NCBI GenBank assembly: GCA_029688825.1 | Contig: JARUKX010000012.1 | Location: 26,428 to 90,427, forward strand | Direction of reading: 5' to 3' | DNA length: 64,000 nucleotides | Source of the DNA: Haloarculaceae archaeon H-GB1-1 | GTDB lineage: Archaea; Halobacteriota; Halobacteria; Halobacteriales; Haloarculaceae | Part shown: positions 15,548-24,124 of the stretch, piece after piece | Layout: each line of letters starts with the position of its first letter | Numbering within the stretch: the first letter of the stretch is position 1 | Translations under genes and position numbers: made by a program | The notes under the pieces: model-generated | The model's input: only the letters and a program-made list of their open reading frames with translations | Told to the model about the DNA's origin: nothing | Databases searched by the model: none

Positions 15548-16675
15548 ATGAACCGCCGTTCGTTCCTCGCCAGCGCAGTCGTGACCGTGAGCGCGCTCGC
15601 CGGCTGTTCCGGACGCGGAACGGTCTCGGGCGGGTCGGAGACGACTGCGACCACGGAGACGGGAACCACCGCAGCCGCCGGGACAGCGGGTCAGGAGCTC
15701 CCCATTCCGAAGAGCGACCTGAATCGCGGCGCGGCGAAGGACGCCATCCCGGCGATCACCGAGCCGGCCTTCGGGAGCGACTGGAGCGACCACGGCGGGC
15801 TGGAGCCGTCCGACGAGGTGGTCGGCGTCGAACGCGACGGGCGGGCGCGTGCCTATCCGCTCCGGATCCTGAACTGGCACGAGATCGTCAACGAAAGCTT
15901 CGACGGGCCGCTGCTGGTGACCTACTGTCCGCTCTGTGGTAGCGCCGTTACGGCCGAGCGGACGGTGAACGGCACGGAAACGCGATTCGGCGTCTCCGGC
16001 TATCTCTACCAGTCCGACCTCGTGATGTACGACGAACTGACCGACAGCCTGTGGAGCCAGATCATGGCGACGGCCATCAACGGGCCGCGGACGGGCGAAA
16101 CGCTCGCTCTCGTGCCCTCGACGCTGACGACGTGGAGCGACTGGACCGAGTCGCACCCGGAGACATCGGTCCTCCTGCCGCCGCCCGAATCGAAGACGAT
16201 CACGGGCACGACGTCGCGGGACTACTCGCGTGACCCGTACTCGGGATACGACCGCAGCAGTCGGGTCGGAATCGGGTTCAACTCCTTCGACGACGAGCGA
16301 CTGCATCCCAAGGCGCAGGTCGTCGGCGTCACCCACGACGGCGTCTCGAAGGCCTATCCGCTCGGCGTCGTCCAGAAGGACGACGTTCGGGTCGTCAACG
16401 ACGACGTGAACGGGCTGCCGGTCGTCGTGACCGTCACGCCGGGCGGGTCGCTCGTCGCGTACGAACGAACCGTCGACGGCCGGACGCCGACGTTCGCGGC
16501 GGACGGCGACCGGCACCTGACCACGGGGGACACGCGGTGGGAGCGGACGACGGGAAGGGCGGTCGAGGGTCCGCTGGAGGGCACGCGACTGACCCGGGCG
16601 AACGACAGGTCACCGATGTTCTGGTTCGCCTGGCTGGACTTCCACCCGGAGACGGTGGTGTATCAACAGGACTAG
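15548..16675 (+). CDS. DUF3179 family Tat lipoprotein
   Basis: A 375-residue exported protein of uncharacterised family DUF3179. A Tat lipoprotein signal (MNRRSFLASAVVTVSALAGC) is followed by a Ser/Thr/Gly linker. The conserved LNWHEIVNES and VTYCPLCGSAV segments are family hallmarks; the CPLC pair and nearby His could bind a metal or form a disulfide. Family members are common in archaea and marine bacteria and have no assigned reaction. ATG 15548 is chosen because it places the signal peptide at the N terminus. It is divergent from the TlpA/CcdA thiol-redox pair, which makes the CPLC cysteines a plausible target of that pair (inference). Confidence 0.85.
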   Translation: MNRRSFLASAVVTVSALAGCSGRGTVSGGSETTATTETGTTAAAGTAGQELPIPKSDLNRGAAKDAIPAITEPAFGSDWSDHGGLEPSDEVVGVERDGRARAYPLRILNWHEIVNESFDGPLLVTYCPLCGSAVTAERTVNGTETRFGVSGYLYQSDLVMYDELTDSLWSQIMATAINGPRTGETLALVPSTLTTWSDWTESHPETSVLLPPPESKTITGTTSRDYSRDPYSGYDRSSRVGIGFNSFDDERLHPKAQVVGVTHDGVSKAYPLGVVQKDDVRVVNDDVNGLPVVVTVTPGGSLVAYERTVDGRTPTFAADGDRHLTTGDTRWERTTGRAVEGPLEGTRLTRANDRSPMFWFAWLDFHPETVVYQQD

Positions 16676-16707
16676 AATTAAATAGCCCGGAACTGTGGGT
16701 CGGGGCG

Positions 16708-17298
16708 ATGGGAGTCCAGTACGAACGCGCGAGTATCGCCGCTGGCGTCTCGGCGGTCGCGGTCTCGCTCCTCGCGGTGGTCCTCGCGACGCTCGTCTCA
16801 CCGTCGTTCGCCTGGACCAGCCACGCGCTCTCGAATCTCGGCGAACCGGGCCACGCCGTCGCGACGGACCTCACGCGACTGCTGTTCAACAGCGGGCTGA
16901 AACTCGGCGGACTGCTGGGACTCGGATTCAGTTACGTCCTGTTCGTTCACGCCCGAAATCCCTTCGAGTACGTCGGGGTCGCGGCGTTCGTCGTCTCGAT
17001 GCTCGCGATGGGAGCCATCGGCGTGTTCCCGGCCGGGACGACGCTGCACTTCCCCGCGTTCCTGACGTTCTACGGGAGCCTGACCGCGGCGTTGCTCGGA
17101 TTCGGCGTCGGCACCCTGCTCGCCGGCGAACGAGAACGCGGGCTCGCGACCATCCTGCTCGCCGTCGTGAACGTCGGGTCGTGGGTCGTCTGGATGCTCG
17201 GTGGCCCGTTGCTGCGACCCGGCCTCGCGATTCCGGAGTTCGTCGTCGCGCTCGTCCTCGGTGGGTGGATGCTCACCACGAGCACCCGCTACCGGTGA
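16708..17298 (+). CDS. DUF998 family membrane protein
   Basis: A 196-residue protein with six TM helices. The HALSNLGEPGHA motif after TM1 and the GIFP-like turn (GAIGVFPAG) are characteristic of DUF998 proteins, which have no proven function. A GAATTAAATAG TATA element (16675-16685), overlapping the stop codon of the previous gene, places a leaderless start at ATG 16708. It abuts the convergent potassium channel gene with no gap. Confidence 0.8.
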   Translation: MGVQYERASIAAGVSAVAVSLLAVVLATLVSPSFAWTSHALSNLGEPGHAVATDLTRLLFNSGLKLGGLLGLGFSYVLFVHARNPFEYVGVAAFVVSMLAMGAIGVFPAGTTLHFPAFLTFYGSLTAALLGFGVGTLLAGERERGLATILLAVVNVGSWVVWMLGGPLLRPGLAIPEFVVALVLGGWMLTTSTRYR

Positions 17299-18936
17299 TC
17301 AGTCGACGAGGTTCCCGAAGTCGATGATCGCCTCGTCCGGGCCCGCGACGATGACGTCGTCGCCATCCTCGAAGCGGAACGACGGGTCGAAGTCCGTGAC
17401 GACGGACCCGTTGCGTTCGATGGCGAGGATCGTACAGCCCGTCCGTGCGCGCACGTCGGCGTCGGCGATGCTCCGGCCGACGAGGTCGCCGGCGTCCATC
17501 CGCACCACCTCTATCTGCTGGTCGTAGGAGAGCACGTCCTCGTCGAGGATGGTCGAGGCGAGCATCCGGCCGCTCACGGTCCCGAGCGCGAGCACGTAGT
17601 CGGCACCCGCACGATAGAGCCGCTGAACGCTGTCTATCTCGTTGGCACGCGCGATGATCTCGATGTCCGGGTCCATCTGGCGGAGAACGAGCGTCGCGAA
17701 GATGGCCGCTGTGTCGTCGGAAAGCGCGAGGATGACCGTCGAGACGTCCTCGATACCGAGTTCCTCGAACGTGGACTTCTCGGTGACGTCACCGACGACG
17801 TCGACGCCCGGTCGCTCGACGATGTCGACGGCCCGACAGTCGATGCCCGCTTTCGTCACGACCTTCTTGACGGTCGACCCGACCTCCCCGTACCCGCAGA
17901 CGGTGACCGGGCCGTGTCGCCGGTCGCGCCGCTCGGTGCGCGTGAGTTGCTTGAGGTGTTCGACCTGCGCTTCGTGCCCGGCGACCAGCAGGACGGTCCG
18001 CTCGTCGATGACGTCGTCGGGCGACGGCGGCATGACGAATTCGCCGCGGAACCACGCCCCGATGACGTTCGCGCCGGTCTGCTCTCGCAGCCCACTGTCG
18101 GCGAGTTTCACGTCGACGAGTTCGCTGCCGGGCTGGACCGGGAGCTCGACGATCTCGAAGTCCGCACCGATCTCGATGCCGTCGCCGACGTCGGCCGAGA
18201 CGCTCGTCGTGATCTTGTTCGCCAGACTCTCGCCGACGAGCTGGCGCGGCAGGAGGACCTGGTCGATACCCGCGTATCGGTGGTACTCCGCGAAGTCTGG
18301 GTCCTCGACGAAGGAGATGACCCGGGGCCCGTTCTCGCTGTCAACCACTTCTTCGATAGCCAGCCCGACGCTAGCGTTAGCCTCGTCGTCGACGTCAACG
18401 ACAACGCTCCGCGCGAACGTGATGTCGGCGTTCACCAGCGTTCGCGTCGATTCCGGGTCGCCGTGGATGACGTCGATGCCGTCGTCGTACAGGTCCGTCG
18501 CCGTTTCGCGGTCCGATTCGACGACCACGTACGGGATTTCGGACTGGTCCAGTTCCTCGATGAGCATCTCGATACGCGGCGTGTACGAACAGATGACGAC
18601 GTGGTCGGCGAGCCCCTGGACCGCGGTCGGCGGCGTCGTCGACAGGCCCTGTTCGATCCACGGGACGACGAACAGCGGGAGGGCCATGAAGATGAAGATG
18701 ACGCCCGTGAACTGCATGACGACCATCAGGCCGATCATCTGGGGCGAGTCCCAGACCGCGTCCTCGCCGTAGCCCGTGGTCGTGAACGTCTCGACGACGA
18801 CGAGCAAGGACTCGCTCAGCGAGCGCGGTTGCCCCTCGAACATCGCCATTCCCCATGAGTACAGCAGCGTGTAGAGTCCGATGACGCCGATGAAGGCCGC
18901 GAGATAGCCGACGAATCGTCGCCGTCGCCATTGCAT
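17299..18936 (-). CDS. Potassium channel with two RCK (TrkA-N/TrkA-C) units
   Basis: A 545-residue channel of the two-TM class: TM1 (about 9-28), a pore helix with selectivity filter TTTGYGED (about 52-59), TM2, then two tandem regulatory RCK units. The second RCK has an intact nucleotide-binding loop (VTVCGYGEVGSTVKK) with a downstream VVGDVTE acidic segment. The first has a degenerate loop (VVICSYTPR) that lacks GxGxxG. Each RCK-N is followed by a TrkA-C domain, the C-terminal one ending IVAGPDEAI. It would conduct K+, the main osmolyte of haloarchaea, gated by nucleotide or ion binding at the RCK ring. Confidence 0.88.
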   Translation of the reverse strand: MQWRRRRFVGYLAAFIGVIGLYTLLYSWGMAMFEGQPRSLSESLLVVVETFTTTGYGEDAVWDSPQMIGLMVVMQFTGVIFIFMALPLFVVPWIEQGLSTTPPTAVQGLADHVVICSYTPRIEMLIEELDQSEIPYVVVESDRETATDLYDDGIDVIHGDPESTRTLVNADITFARSVVVDVDDEANASVGLAIEEVVDSENGPRVISFVEDPDFAEYHRYAGIDQVLLPRQLVGESLANKITTSVSADVGDGIEIGADFEIVELPVQPGSELVDVKLADSGLREQTGANVIGAWFRGEFVMPPSPDDVIDERTVLLVAGHEAQVEHLKQLTRTERRDRRHGPVTVCGYGEVGSTVKKVVTKAGIDCRAVDIVERPGVDVVGDVTEKSTFEELGIEDVSTVILALSDDTAAIFATLVLRQMDPDIEIIARANEIDSVQRLYRAGADYVLALGTVSGRMLASTILDEDVLSYDQQIEVVRMDAGDLVGRSIADADVRARTGCTILAIERNGSVVTDFDPSFRFEDGDDVIVAGPDEAIIDFGNLVD

Positions 18937-19030
18937 GTCCCTCCCTGTCGGCCGGACCTGCTAAAACCGTTCGGCCGAGACCGGCACACGCGTGGGAAAC
19001 GTATACCAGATTCGAGTACTACGGTAGCGT

Positions 19031-19264
19031 ATGGCGCGAGAGATAACTCACGAAGCCAACGGGCCGCGAATCGTCGACGAAGACGACATCGGCGAGAAGG
19101 GAGACATCGCGATCTGCATGTGCGGTCTCTCGGCGGACTACCCGTTCTGTGACGGGTCCCACCGTGCCACGACCGACGAGGGCGACGACCTCTACAAGTA
19201 CGAGGGAGACGACGACGAGAATCCCCGACACGTCGTCGAAGAGATCGTCTTCGAGGACGAGTAA
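19031..19264 (+). CDS. CDGSH iron-sulfur domain protein
   Basis: A 77-residue protein with one CDGSH domain. The [2Fe-2S]-binding signature is complete: CMCGLSADYPFCDGSH gives the three Cys and one His ligand. An N-terminal AREITHEANGPRIV strand is typical of the prokaryotic single-domain class, and the C-terminal half is strongly acidic. Such proteins act as redox or cluster-transfer proteins. A TATA-like AAACGTATACC is centred about 30 nt before the ATG. Confidence 0.9.
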   Translation: MAREITHEANGPRIVDEDDIGEKGDIAICMCGLSADYPFCDGSHRATTDEGDDLYKYEGDDDENPRHVVEEIVFEDE

Positions 19265-19344
19265 TCCCACTACCACGGTTGATAGTCGGAGGTAAGTTAT
19301 TTTACCCGGTGGCGTAGAGTTCCTACCACGAAACCACGGGCGGG

Positions 19345-19360
19345 ACCGAGGGAGCTCGGT
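19345..19360 (+). promoter_or_regulatory. Perfect hairpin in the leader of the second histidine kinase
   Basis: ACCGAG and CTCGGT pair around the loop GGAG, about 30 nt before ATG 19391. A TTATTTTACC element at about 19297-19306 would start transcription near 19330, so this hairpin would lie in a ~60-nt 5' leader. Confidence 0.4.
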
Positions 19361-19390
19361 ACCGGAGAGTGCGCTCGACACAGGGACACG

Positions 19391-20773
19391 ATGACAGATA
19401 TCGACTCTACGCAGGTTCGGACGCTCGTCGTCGACGACAGCGATTTCTTCGCGGAGATGACGGCCGAAACGCTCGCCAACGAACACGGGATGGATGCCGT
19501 CGCCAGAAACAGCGGCTCGGAGGGGCTGAAACTGCTGTCCGAGCAGGAGTTCGACTGCATCGTCAGCGACTACGAGATGCCCGGCATGAACGGCCTCGAA
19601 TTTCTCAGGGCCGTCCGTCGGAAGTTCTCGGACATCCCGTTCATCCTCTTGACCGGCCGCGGCGACGAGGAGATCGCGAGCGAGGCCATCGCCGCCGGCG
19701 TCGCGGACTACCTGATGAAGCTGAAAGTCGTCGAGGATCGCGAGTACGAACGGCTCGCCAACCGCATCAGGAGCGTCGTCGCCCAGCGCCGCGCCCAGCA
19801 GAAGTACGAGCTACTGGTCAACAACTCTCCCGACGTCATCGCACACATCAGCCACGACGGGACGATCGCCGCAGCGAATCCGGCGATGGCGGACCTTCTC
19901 GACCGGGACCGACCGGATCTCGTCGACGAGGACGTCACGGACGTCATGGACGCGTCCGTCGCCGAGATGCGACTGGAGAAGGGGCGCGAGGCCATCGAGA
20001 GCGGCGACCTGACGAGCAACGAAGACGCCTACGGGGGACGGTTCTTCCACAACATCTTCGTCCCCGTCGACCTCTGGAGCGACCGGAACACGTTCCAGAT
20101 GATTTCCCGGGACATCACGGAGCGCAAAGAGCGCGAACGCGAACTGCGTCGGCAGAACGAGCGCCTCGAGAAGTTCGCGAGCGTCGTCAGCCACGACGTC
20201 CGGAACCCGTTGAACGTCGCCCGGAGCTCGCTCGAACTGATGAACTCCGAACTCGAGGGCAGCGACCACACGGAGCGCATCGACAGGGCGCTGGCGCGCA
20301 TCGAGAACATCATCGAGGACGTACTGACGCTCGCGCGCCAGGGACAGACGGTCCACGAACCGTCGACGGTCGAACTCGACCGGATGGTCACCGACGCCTG
20401 GTCGTACGTCGACTCGCCGTCCGCAAGCCTCGAAGCGGACGTCGAGGGACGAATCAAGGCCGACCCCAGTCGCCTGCAGGAACTGTTCGGCAACCTCTTT
20501 CGCAACGCCATCGACCACGGCGAGGAGACGGTGACCATCACGGTCGCGAACACTGAGGGGGGCTTCTACGTCGCGGACGACGGGCCGGGCATCCCCGACG
20601 ACGTCCGCGACGACGTCTTCGAGATGGGCTATACGACGGCCGAAACAGGGACCGGGCTCGGCCTCTCCATCGTCCAGCAGATCGCGGAGGCCCACGGCTG
20701 GACCATCGACGTCGAGGAGGCCCCGAACGGCGGCGCGCAGTTCACCGTTCGCGGCGTCGAGGTACTCGACTGA
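19391..20773 (+). CDS. Receiver-PAS sensor histidine kinase
   Basis: A 460-residue cytosolic kinase with an N-terminal receiver (VVDDSDF, phospho-acceptor D60 in IVSDYEMPGMNG), one PAS domain (about 135-245), HisKA with H268 in VVSHDVRNPLN, and HATPase_c with NLFRNAIDHG, DDGPGIPDD and TGTGLGLSIV. It has the same receiver-first plan as the kinase at 306-2603 but lacks the second PAS and the GAF. No response regulator with a DNA-binding output is nearby. A HAD-IIA phosphatase gene follows 8 nt downstream, so the two are probably co-transcribed. Confidence 0.9.
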   Translation: MTDIDSTQVRTLVVDDSDFFAEMTAETLANEHGMDAVARNSGSEGLKLLSEQEFDCIVSDYEMPGMNGLEFLRAVRRKFSDIPFILLTGRGDEEIASEAIAAGVADYLMKLKVVEDREYERLANRIRSVVAQRRAQQKYELLVNNSPDVIAHISHDGTIAAANPAMADLLDRDRPDLVDEDVTDVMDASVAEMRLEKGREAIESGDLTSNEDAYGGRFFHNIFVPVDLWSDRNTFQMISRDITERKERERELRRQNERLEKFASVVSHDVRNPLNVARSSLELMNSELEGSDHTERIDRALARIENIIEDVLTLARQGQTVHEPSTVELDRMVTDAWSYVDSPSASLEADVEGRIKADPSRLQELFGNLFRNAIDHGEETVTITVANTEGGFYVADDGPGIPDDVRDDVFEMGYTTAETGTGLGLSIVQQIAEAHGWTIDVEEAPNGGAQFTVRGVEVLD

Positions 20774-20781
20774 CTCCTTCG

Positions 20782-21558
20782 ATGACCGTCGCCGCAGCCA
20801 TCGTCGACCTCGACGGAACGGTGTATCGCGGATCCGCTCCGATTCCCAACGCCGCTGCGGGCGTCCGCGCACTCCGTGCGGCCGGCGTCGACGTCCTGTT
20901 CTTCTCGAACAACCCGACGAGGCCCGTGTCGGCGTACGTCGAGAAGCTGGAGAGAATGGGTATCGAGACCACCGCCGAAGAAATTCTGACATCGGGCGTC
21001 ATCACGACGTCGTACCTCCGGGAGCGACACGCGGCCGACGACCTGTTCGTGGTCGGGACCGAAGGACTCAGAACCCAGTTCCGGACGGCGGGCCTGTCGG
21101 TCGTCGAGAACGCCGGACTGGCGGACGTGCTCGTCGGCTCGTGGGACCCGTCGTTCGACTACGAGACGATGGCCGCCGTCCTGTCCGGGTTCGACGACGA
21201 GTTCGCGTTCGTGGGGACCGACCCCGACCGGACCTTCCCGCACGAAGACGGGACGATGCGGCCCGGGTCGGGTGCGATCATCAACGCACTCGCGGGCGTC
21301 CTCGACGCCGAACCCGACGCCGTCCTCGGCAAGCCGGCGTCAGGAGCAGTCGACGCCGCGCTGGACCGACTCGACGTTCCGCCCAGCGACTGCCTCGTCG
21401 TCGGCGACCGTCTCGACACGGACGTCGAGCTGGGCCAGCGAGCGGGGATGACGACGGCGCTGGTGACGACCGGGGTGACAGACGCCGAGGCGGCAGCCAC
21501 AGCCGACGCACCGGATTACGTTCTCGACGACCTCGGGGATGTCACGAGGCTACTCTGA
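20782..21558 (+). CDS. HAD-IIA family sugar-phosphate phosphatase (NagD-like)
   Basis: A 258-residue HAD phosphatase of subclass IIA. Motif I DLDGTVYRG, motif II FFSNNPTRP, the conserved GKPASGAVD lysine motif and motif IV VVGDRLDTDVELGQRAGM are all present. NagD-type enzymes dephosphorylate small phosphate esters such as AMP, phosphoglycolate or p-nitrophenyl phosphate. It follows the kinase gene by 8 nt. Its last 9 nt overlap the convergent sugar dehydrogenase gene. Confidence 0.9.
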   Translation: MTVAAAIVDLDGTVYRGSAPIPNAAAGVRALRAAGVDVLFFSNNPTRPVSAYVEKLERMGIETTAEEILTSGVITTSYLRERHAADDLFVVGTEGLRTQFRTAGLSVVENAGLADVLVGSWDPSFDYETMAAVLSGFDDEFAFVGTDPDRTFPHEDGTMRPGSGAIINALAGVLDAEPDAVLGKPASGAVDAALDRLDVPPSDCLVVGDRLDTDVELGQRAGMTTALVTTGVTDAEAAATADAPDYVLDDLGDVTRLL

Positions 21559-22902
21559 GGAAGTCAGGCGGAACACCGCTCCGCTGGACCCCGAGACGCC
21601 GCCCTGGTTCGACGTGCAGACGTACAGTTCGCCGTCCGCGTCCTGTCCGAACGAGAGGACGAACTGGCCGACGTCACCGCGGACCGGGACCTCGCGAATG
21701 GGCCACAGTCCCTCGTCGGGCTCCCGAGCCACGAATAGCGACCCGTTGGCCCGCCAGTCGGCGAAGACGTATCGGTTCCGCAGGGCCGGTATCGCCGTGC
21801 CGTTGTAGAGGTAGCCACCGATGACCGAGATTCCGGTGGGCCCGTCGCCGCTGTGTGGATACTCCATCGCCGGCGGTCGGAGGGGGTTCCCGTCGGGCGT
21901 CTCGTCGGGGCACTCGTTCGCGCGGAAGCAGTGGCTCCCCTCGCGGACGTTCCACCCGTAGTTGCCGCCTTGCTCGACGATGTCGACCTCCTCCCACTCG
22001 CTCTGCCCGACGTCGGCGACGAACAGCCGTCCGTCGGGACCGAACGACAGCCGCCAGGGGTTGCGGAAACCCCAGGCGTAGTGCTCGGGGAGGCCGTCGG
22101 TCCCGACCAGCGGGTTGTCCTCGGGGACGGCGTACGCCTTCCCGTCGTCTCTCCCGTCGACGTCGATTCGGAGGACGCTGCCCAGCAGGTTCCGCGTCAC
22201 GTCCTGCCCGTTGCCGCCGGCGTTTCCCTCGTACCAGTCCTCGACGTGGCCGGTTCCCTGGTCGCCACCGGCTCCGCCGTCGCCAACGCCGACGTAGAGG
22301 TAGCCGTCGGGGCCGAACGCGACCGACCCGGCGTTGTGGTTCGACTGCGGCTGGGGGATGGTCAGTACGACGCGCTCGGTCGCCCGGTCGACGGTCCGCG
22401 CGTTCGGGTCGGCGGTGAACTCCGAGAGCACGAACGTGTGCGAGTAGTCGGTCGGCGTTCCCGGACGCGAGCGGGAGCTGTACCGGACGAACAGGCGTCC
22501 GTTCTCGGCGAAATCGGGGTGGAGAGCCAACCCCAGCAACCCTCGTTCGCTGAAACCACTGACGTCGACGACGCGGTCCCGAAGATCGAGATACGGGTCG
22601 TCGGCCACGCCGTCGTCGTCGAGCAGGTGGACGACGCCGACCTGGTCGACCACGAAGCGCCGCGATTCGTCGGGCATCTCCAACCCGACGGGTGAGGTGA
22701 ATCCTTCGCCGAGCCGCTCGACGCCCAGCGCCGAAATCGGTGACGTCGGTTCGGGCGATTGCTGGCCGGTCTCCGTGGTCGGCGACTCGGTTCCCTGTTC
22801 GGCGTCCGACTGCGCTTGCTGCGTACAGCCTGCAAGCCCGACGCTTGCGAAGGAGAGGCCACGCACGACGAATCGCCGTCGCGTGGTGGGCGGTGGGTCC
22901 AT
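21550..22902 (-). CDS. PQQ-dependent aldose dehydrogenase-like Tat lipoprotein
   Basis: A 450-residue exported beta-propeller enzyme of the soluble glucose/aldose dehydrogenase family, which oxidises sugars using pyrroloquinoline quinone. The Tat lipoprotein signal (RRRFVVRGLSFASVGLAGC) is at the N terminus when ATG 22902 is used; a longer frame to 23019 is not supported. Family motifs include RGLLGLALHPDF, FVRYSS, NHNAGSVAFGPDGYLYVGVGDGG and WGFRNPWRLSFGPDG. No PQQ biosynthesis genes are in the window, so the cofactor may be scavenged or the enzyme may have another role. Confidence 0.87.
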   Translation of the reverse strand: MDPPPTTRRRFVVRGLSFASVGLAGCTQQAQSDAEQGTESPTTETGQQSPEPTSPISALGVERLGEGFTSPVGLEMPDESRRFVVDQVGVVHLLDDDGVADDPYLDLRDRVVDVSGFSERGLLGLALHPDFAENGRLFVRYSSRSRPGTPTDYSHTFVLSEFTADPNARTVDRATERVVLTIPQPQSNHNAGSVAFGPDGYLYVGVGDGGAGGDQGTGHVEDWYEGNAGGNGQDVTRNLLGSVLRIDVDGRDDGKAYAVPEDNPLVGTDGLPEHYAWGFRNPWRLSFGPDGRLFVADVGQSEWEEVDIVEQGGNYGWNVREGSHCFRANECPDETPDGNPLRPPAMEYPHSGDGPTGISVIGGYLYNGTAIPALRNRYVFADWRANGSLFVAREPDEGLWPIREVPVRGDVGQFVLSFGQDADGELYVCTSNQGGVSGSSGAVFRLTSSE

Positions 22903-23017
22903 AGTGTGGCTTTGGGCTCCTGGGAGGTGAACGTTGGTCTCCCCTATAAACTCTAAACTTGGGCAAAGTTTGCCCATCTCGAACGTTTTTTGTGTCGGCC
23001 GTGAGAAGCTGCCCACC

Positions 23018-23269
23018 ATGGCCGACAGAAGCGAACTCCACCAGCAGATGACCGAGGCGTTCGAAGGCGCAGACTATCCCGTTTCCAGTCCGATGGACCT
23101 CGTGCCGGCGCTCCCCGACGGTCCGTCGACGAAGTTCGAATCCGGCGACTTCTCGATGACTGCGATGGAACTCAACACCAAGATCAGCGGCGGCGACTTC
23201 CCGTACGACGACGTCGAATCGCTCGTCGACGACCTCCTCGACGAGCTCGAAGCGAAGGACTTCCTGTAG
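23018..23269 (+). CDS. MTH865-like/DUF5789 small protein
   Basis: An 83-residue acidic protein resembling the MTH865-like EF-hand-type family: an N-terminal helix-turn (LHQQMTEAFEGADYPVSSPM) is followed by ALPDGPSTKFESGDFSMTA and a C-terminal acidic helix. The function of the family is unknown. A CGTTTTTTG element (22984-22992) lies about 30 nt before ATG 23018 and supports this start over upstream in-frame codons. Confidence 0.75.
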   Translation: MADRSELHQQMTEAFEGADYPVSSPMDLVPALPDGPSTKFESGDFSMTAMELNTKISGGDFPYDDVESLVDDLLDELEAKDFL

Positions 23270-23286
23270 GCTGCGGCGCTTCGTCG

Positions 23287-23317
23287 CCGATATCGAGAGA
23301 TACATACCGATATTGAG
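23287..23317 (+). promoter_or_regulatory. Direct repeats upstream of the metallophosphatase TATA box
   Basis: CCGATATCGAG (23287-23297) recurs as CCGATATTGAG (23307-23317), with 10 of 11 bases identical and a 20-nt period. The pair ends 13 nt before the TATA element AATTATAAA (23331-23339). Two half-sites two helical turns apart suggest a dimeric or tandem DNA-binding protein. Confidence 0.5.
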
Positions 23318-23370
23318 TGGCATCGAGGAAAATTATAAACGGTATCTTAGGTCGTAGTCGGATTCGAGGT

Positions 23371-24114
23371 ATGAGCAAGCGAGACGATGGCACGTCCGAC
23401 GGTTCGAAGGGGGACGTCTCCCTTCGGTTCAGTGAGACAGTCGAGGCCCACCACGAACGGATCGACGTCGACGAGTGGGACCGAACCTACGTCGTCGGCG
23501 ACGTCCACGGGTGTCCCCACACGCTCGACCGCCTCCTTGAGGAGATCGACCCGTCGGACAACGATCTCGTCCTGTTCGTCGGCGACCTGGTTCGGAAGGG
23601 ACCGGACAGCCACGCCGTCGTCGAGACGGTCCGCGAGCGCGACAACTTTTCGGCCGTCCGCGGCAACAACGAGCAGAAGATCATCGACGGCCGGAAGACC
23701 GTCGACGAACTGACCGACGCCGACCGCGAGTACATCGAGTCGCTCCCGGTCGTCATCTCCTGGGACGACGGGATGGTCGTCCACGGCGGCATCGACGTGC
23801 GCAAACCCCTCTCGGAACACACCGTCGGGGAACTGTTGAACATGCGCTCGCTCGCTCCCGAGGGCGGGTACGAGCGCCCCTTCTGGTTCGAACAGCAGCA
23901 CGAACACCCGCGCGTGTTTTTCGGGCACACCGTCATGGCTCGGCCCTTCGCCACGGACAGCGCGGTCGGCCTCGACACCGGTGCCGTCTACGGCGGAAAG
24001 CTAACCGCGTACGACTGTCTCGGCGATGAGTTCATCTCCGTCGACCCAGTCGAGAACTACGAATCCCGCAGTGACGATTCCATCGTCACGCCGAACGTCC
24101 CCGTTCGCTGCTGA
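23371..24114 (+). CDS. ApaH/PPP-family metallophosphatase
   Basis: A 247-residue calcineurin-like phosphoesterase. The full metal-site set is present: GDVHGC, GDLVRKGPDS, VRGNNE, MVVHGGID and FFGHT, as in diadenosine tetraphosphatase and PPP-type phosphatases. ATG 23371 follows a strong AATTATAAA box. The ppk1 gene starts only 10 nt after its stop, so the two form an operon. A role in nucleotide or phosphate recycling together with polyphosphate kinase is likely (inference). Confidence 0.88.
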   Translation: MSKRDDGTSDGSKGDVSLRFSETVEAHHERIDVDEWDRTYVVGDVHGCPHTLDRLLEEIDPSDNDLVLFVGDLVRKGPDSHAVVETVRERDNFSAVRGNNEQKIIDGRKTVDELTDADREYIESLPVVISWDDGMVVHGGIDVRKPLSEHTVGELLNMRSLAPEGGYERPFWFEQQHEHPRVFFGHTVMARPFATDSAVGLDTGAVYGGKLTAYDCLGDEFISVDPVENYESRSDDSIVTPNVPVRC

Positions 24115-24124
24115 CGTGCCGTCA

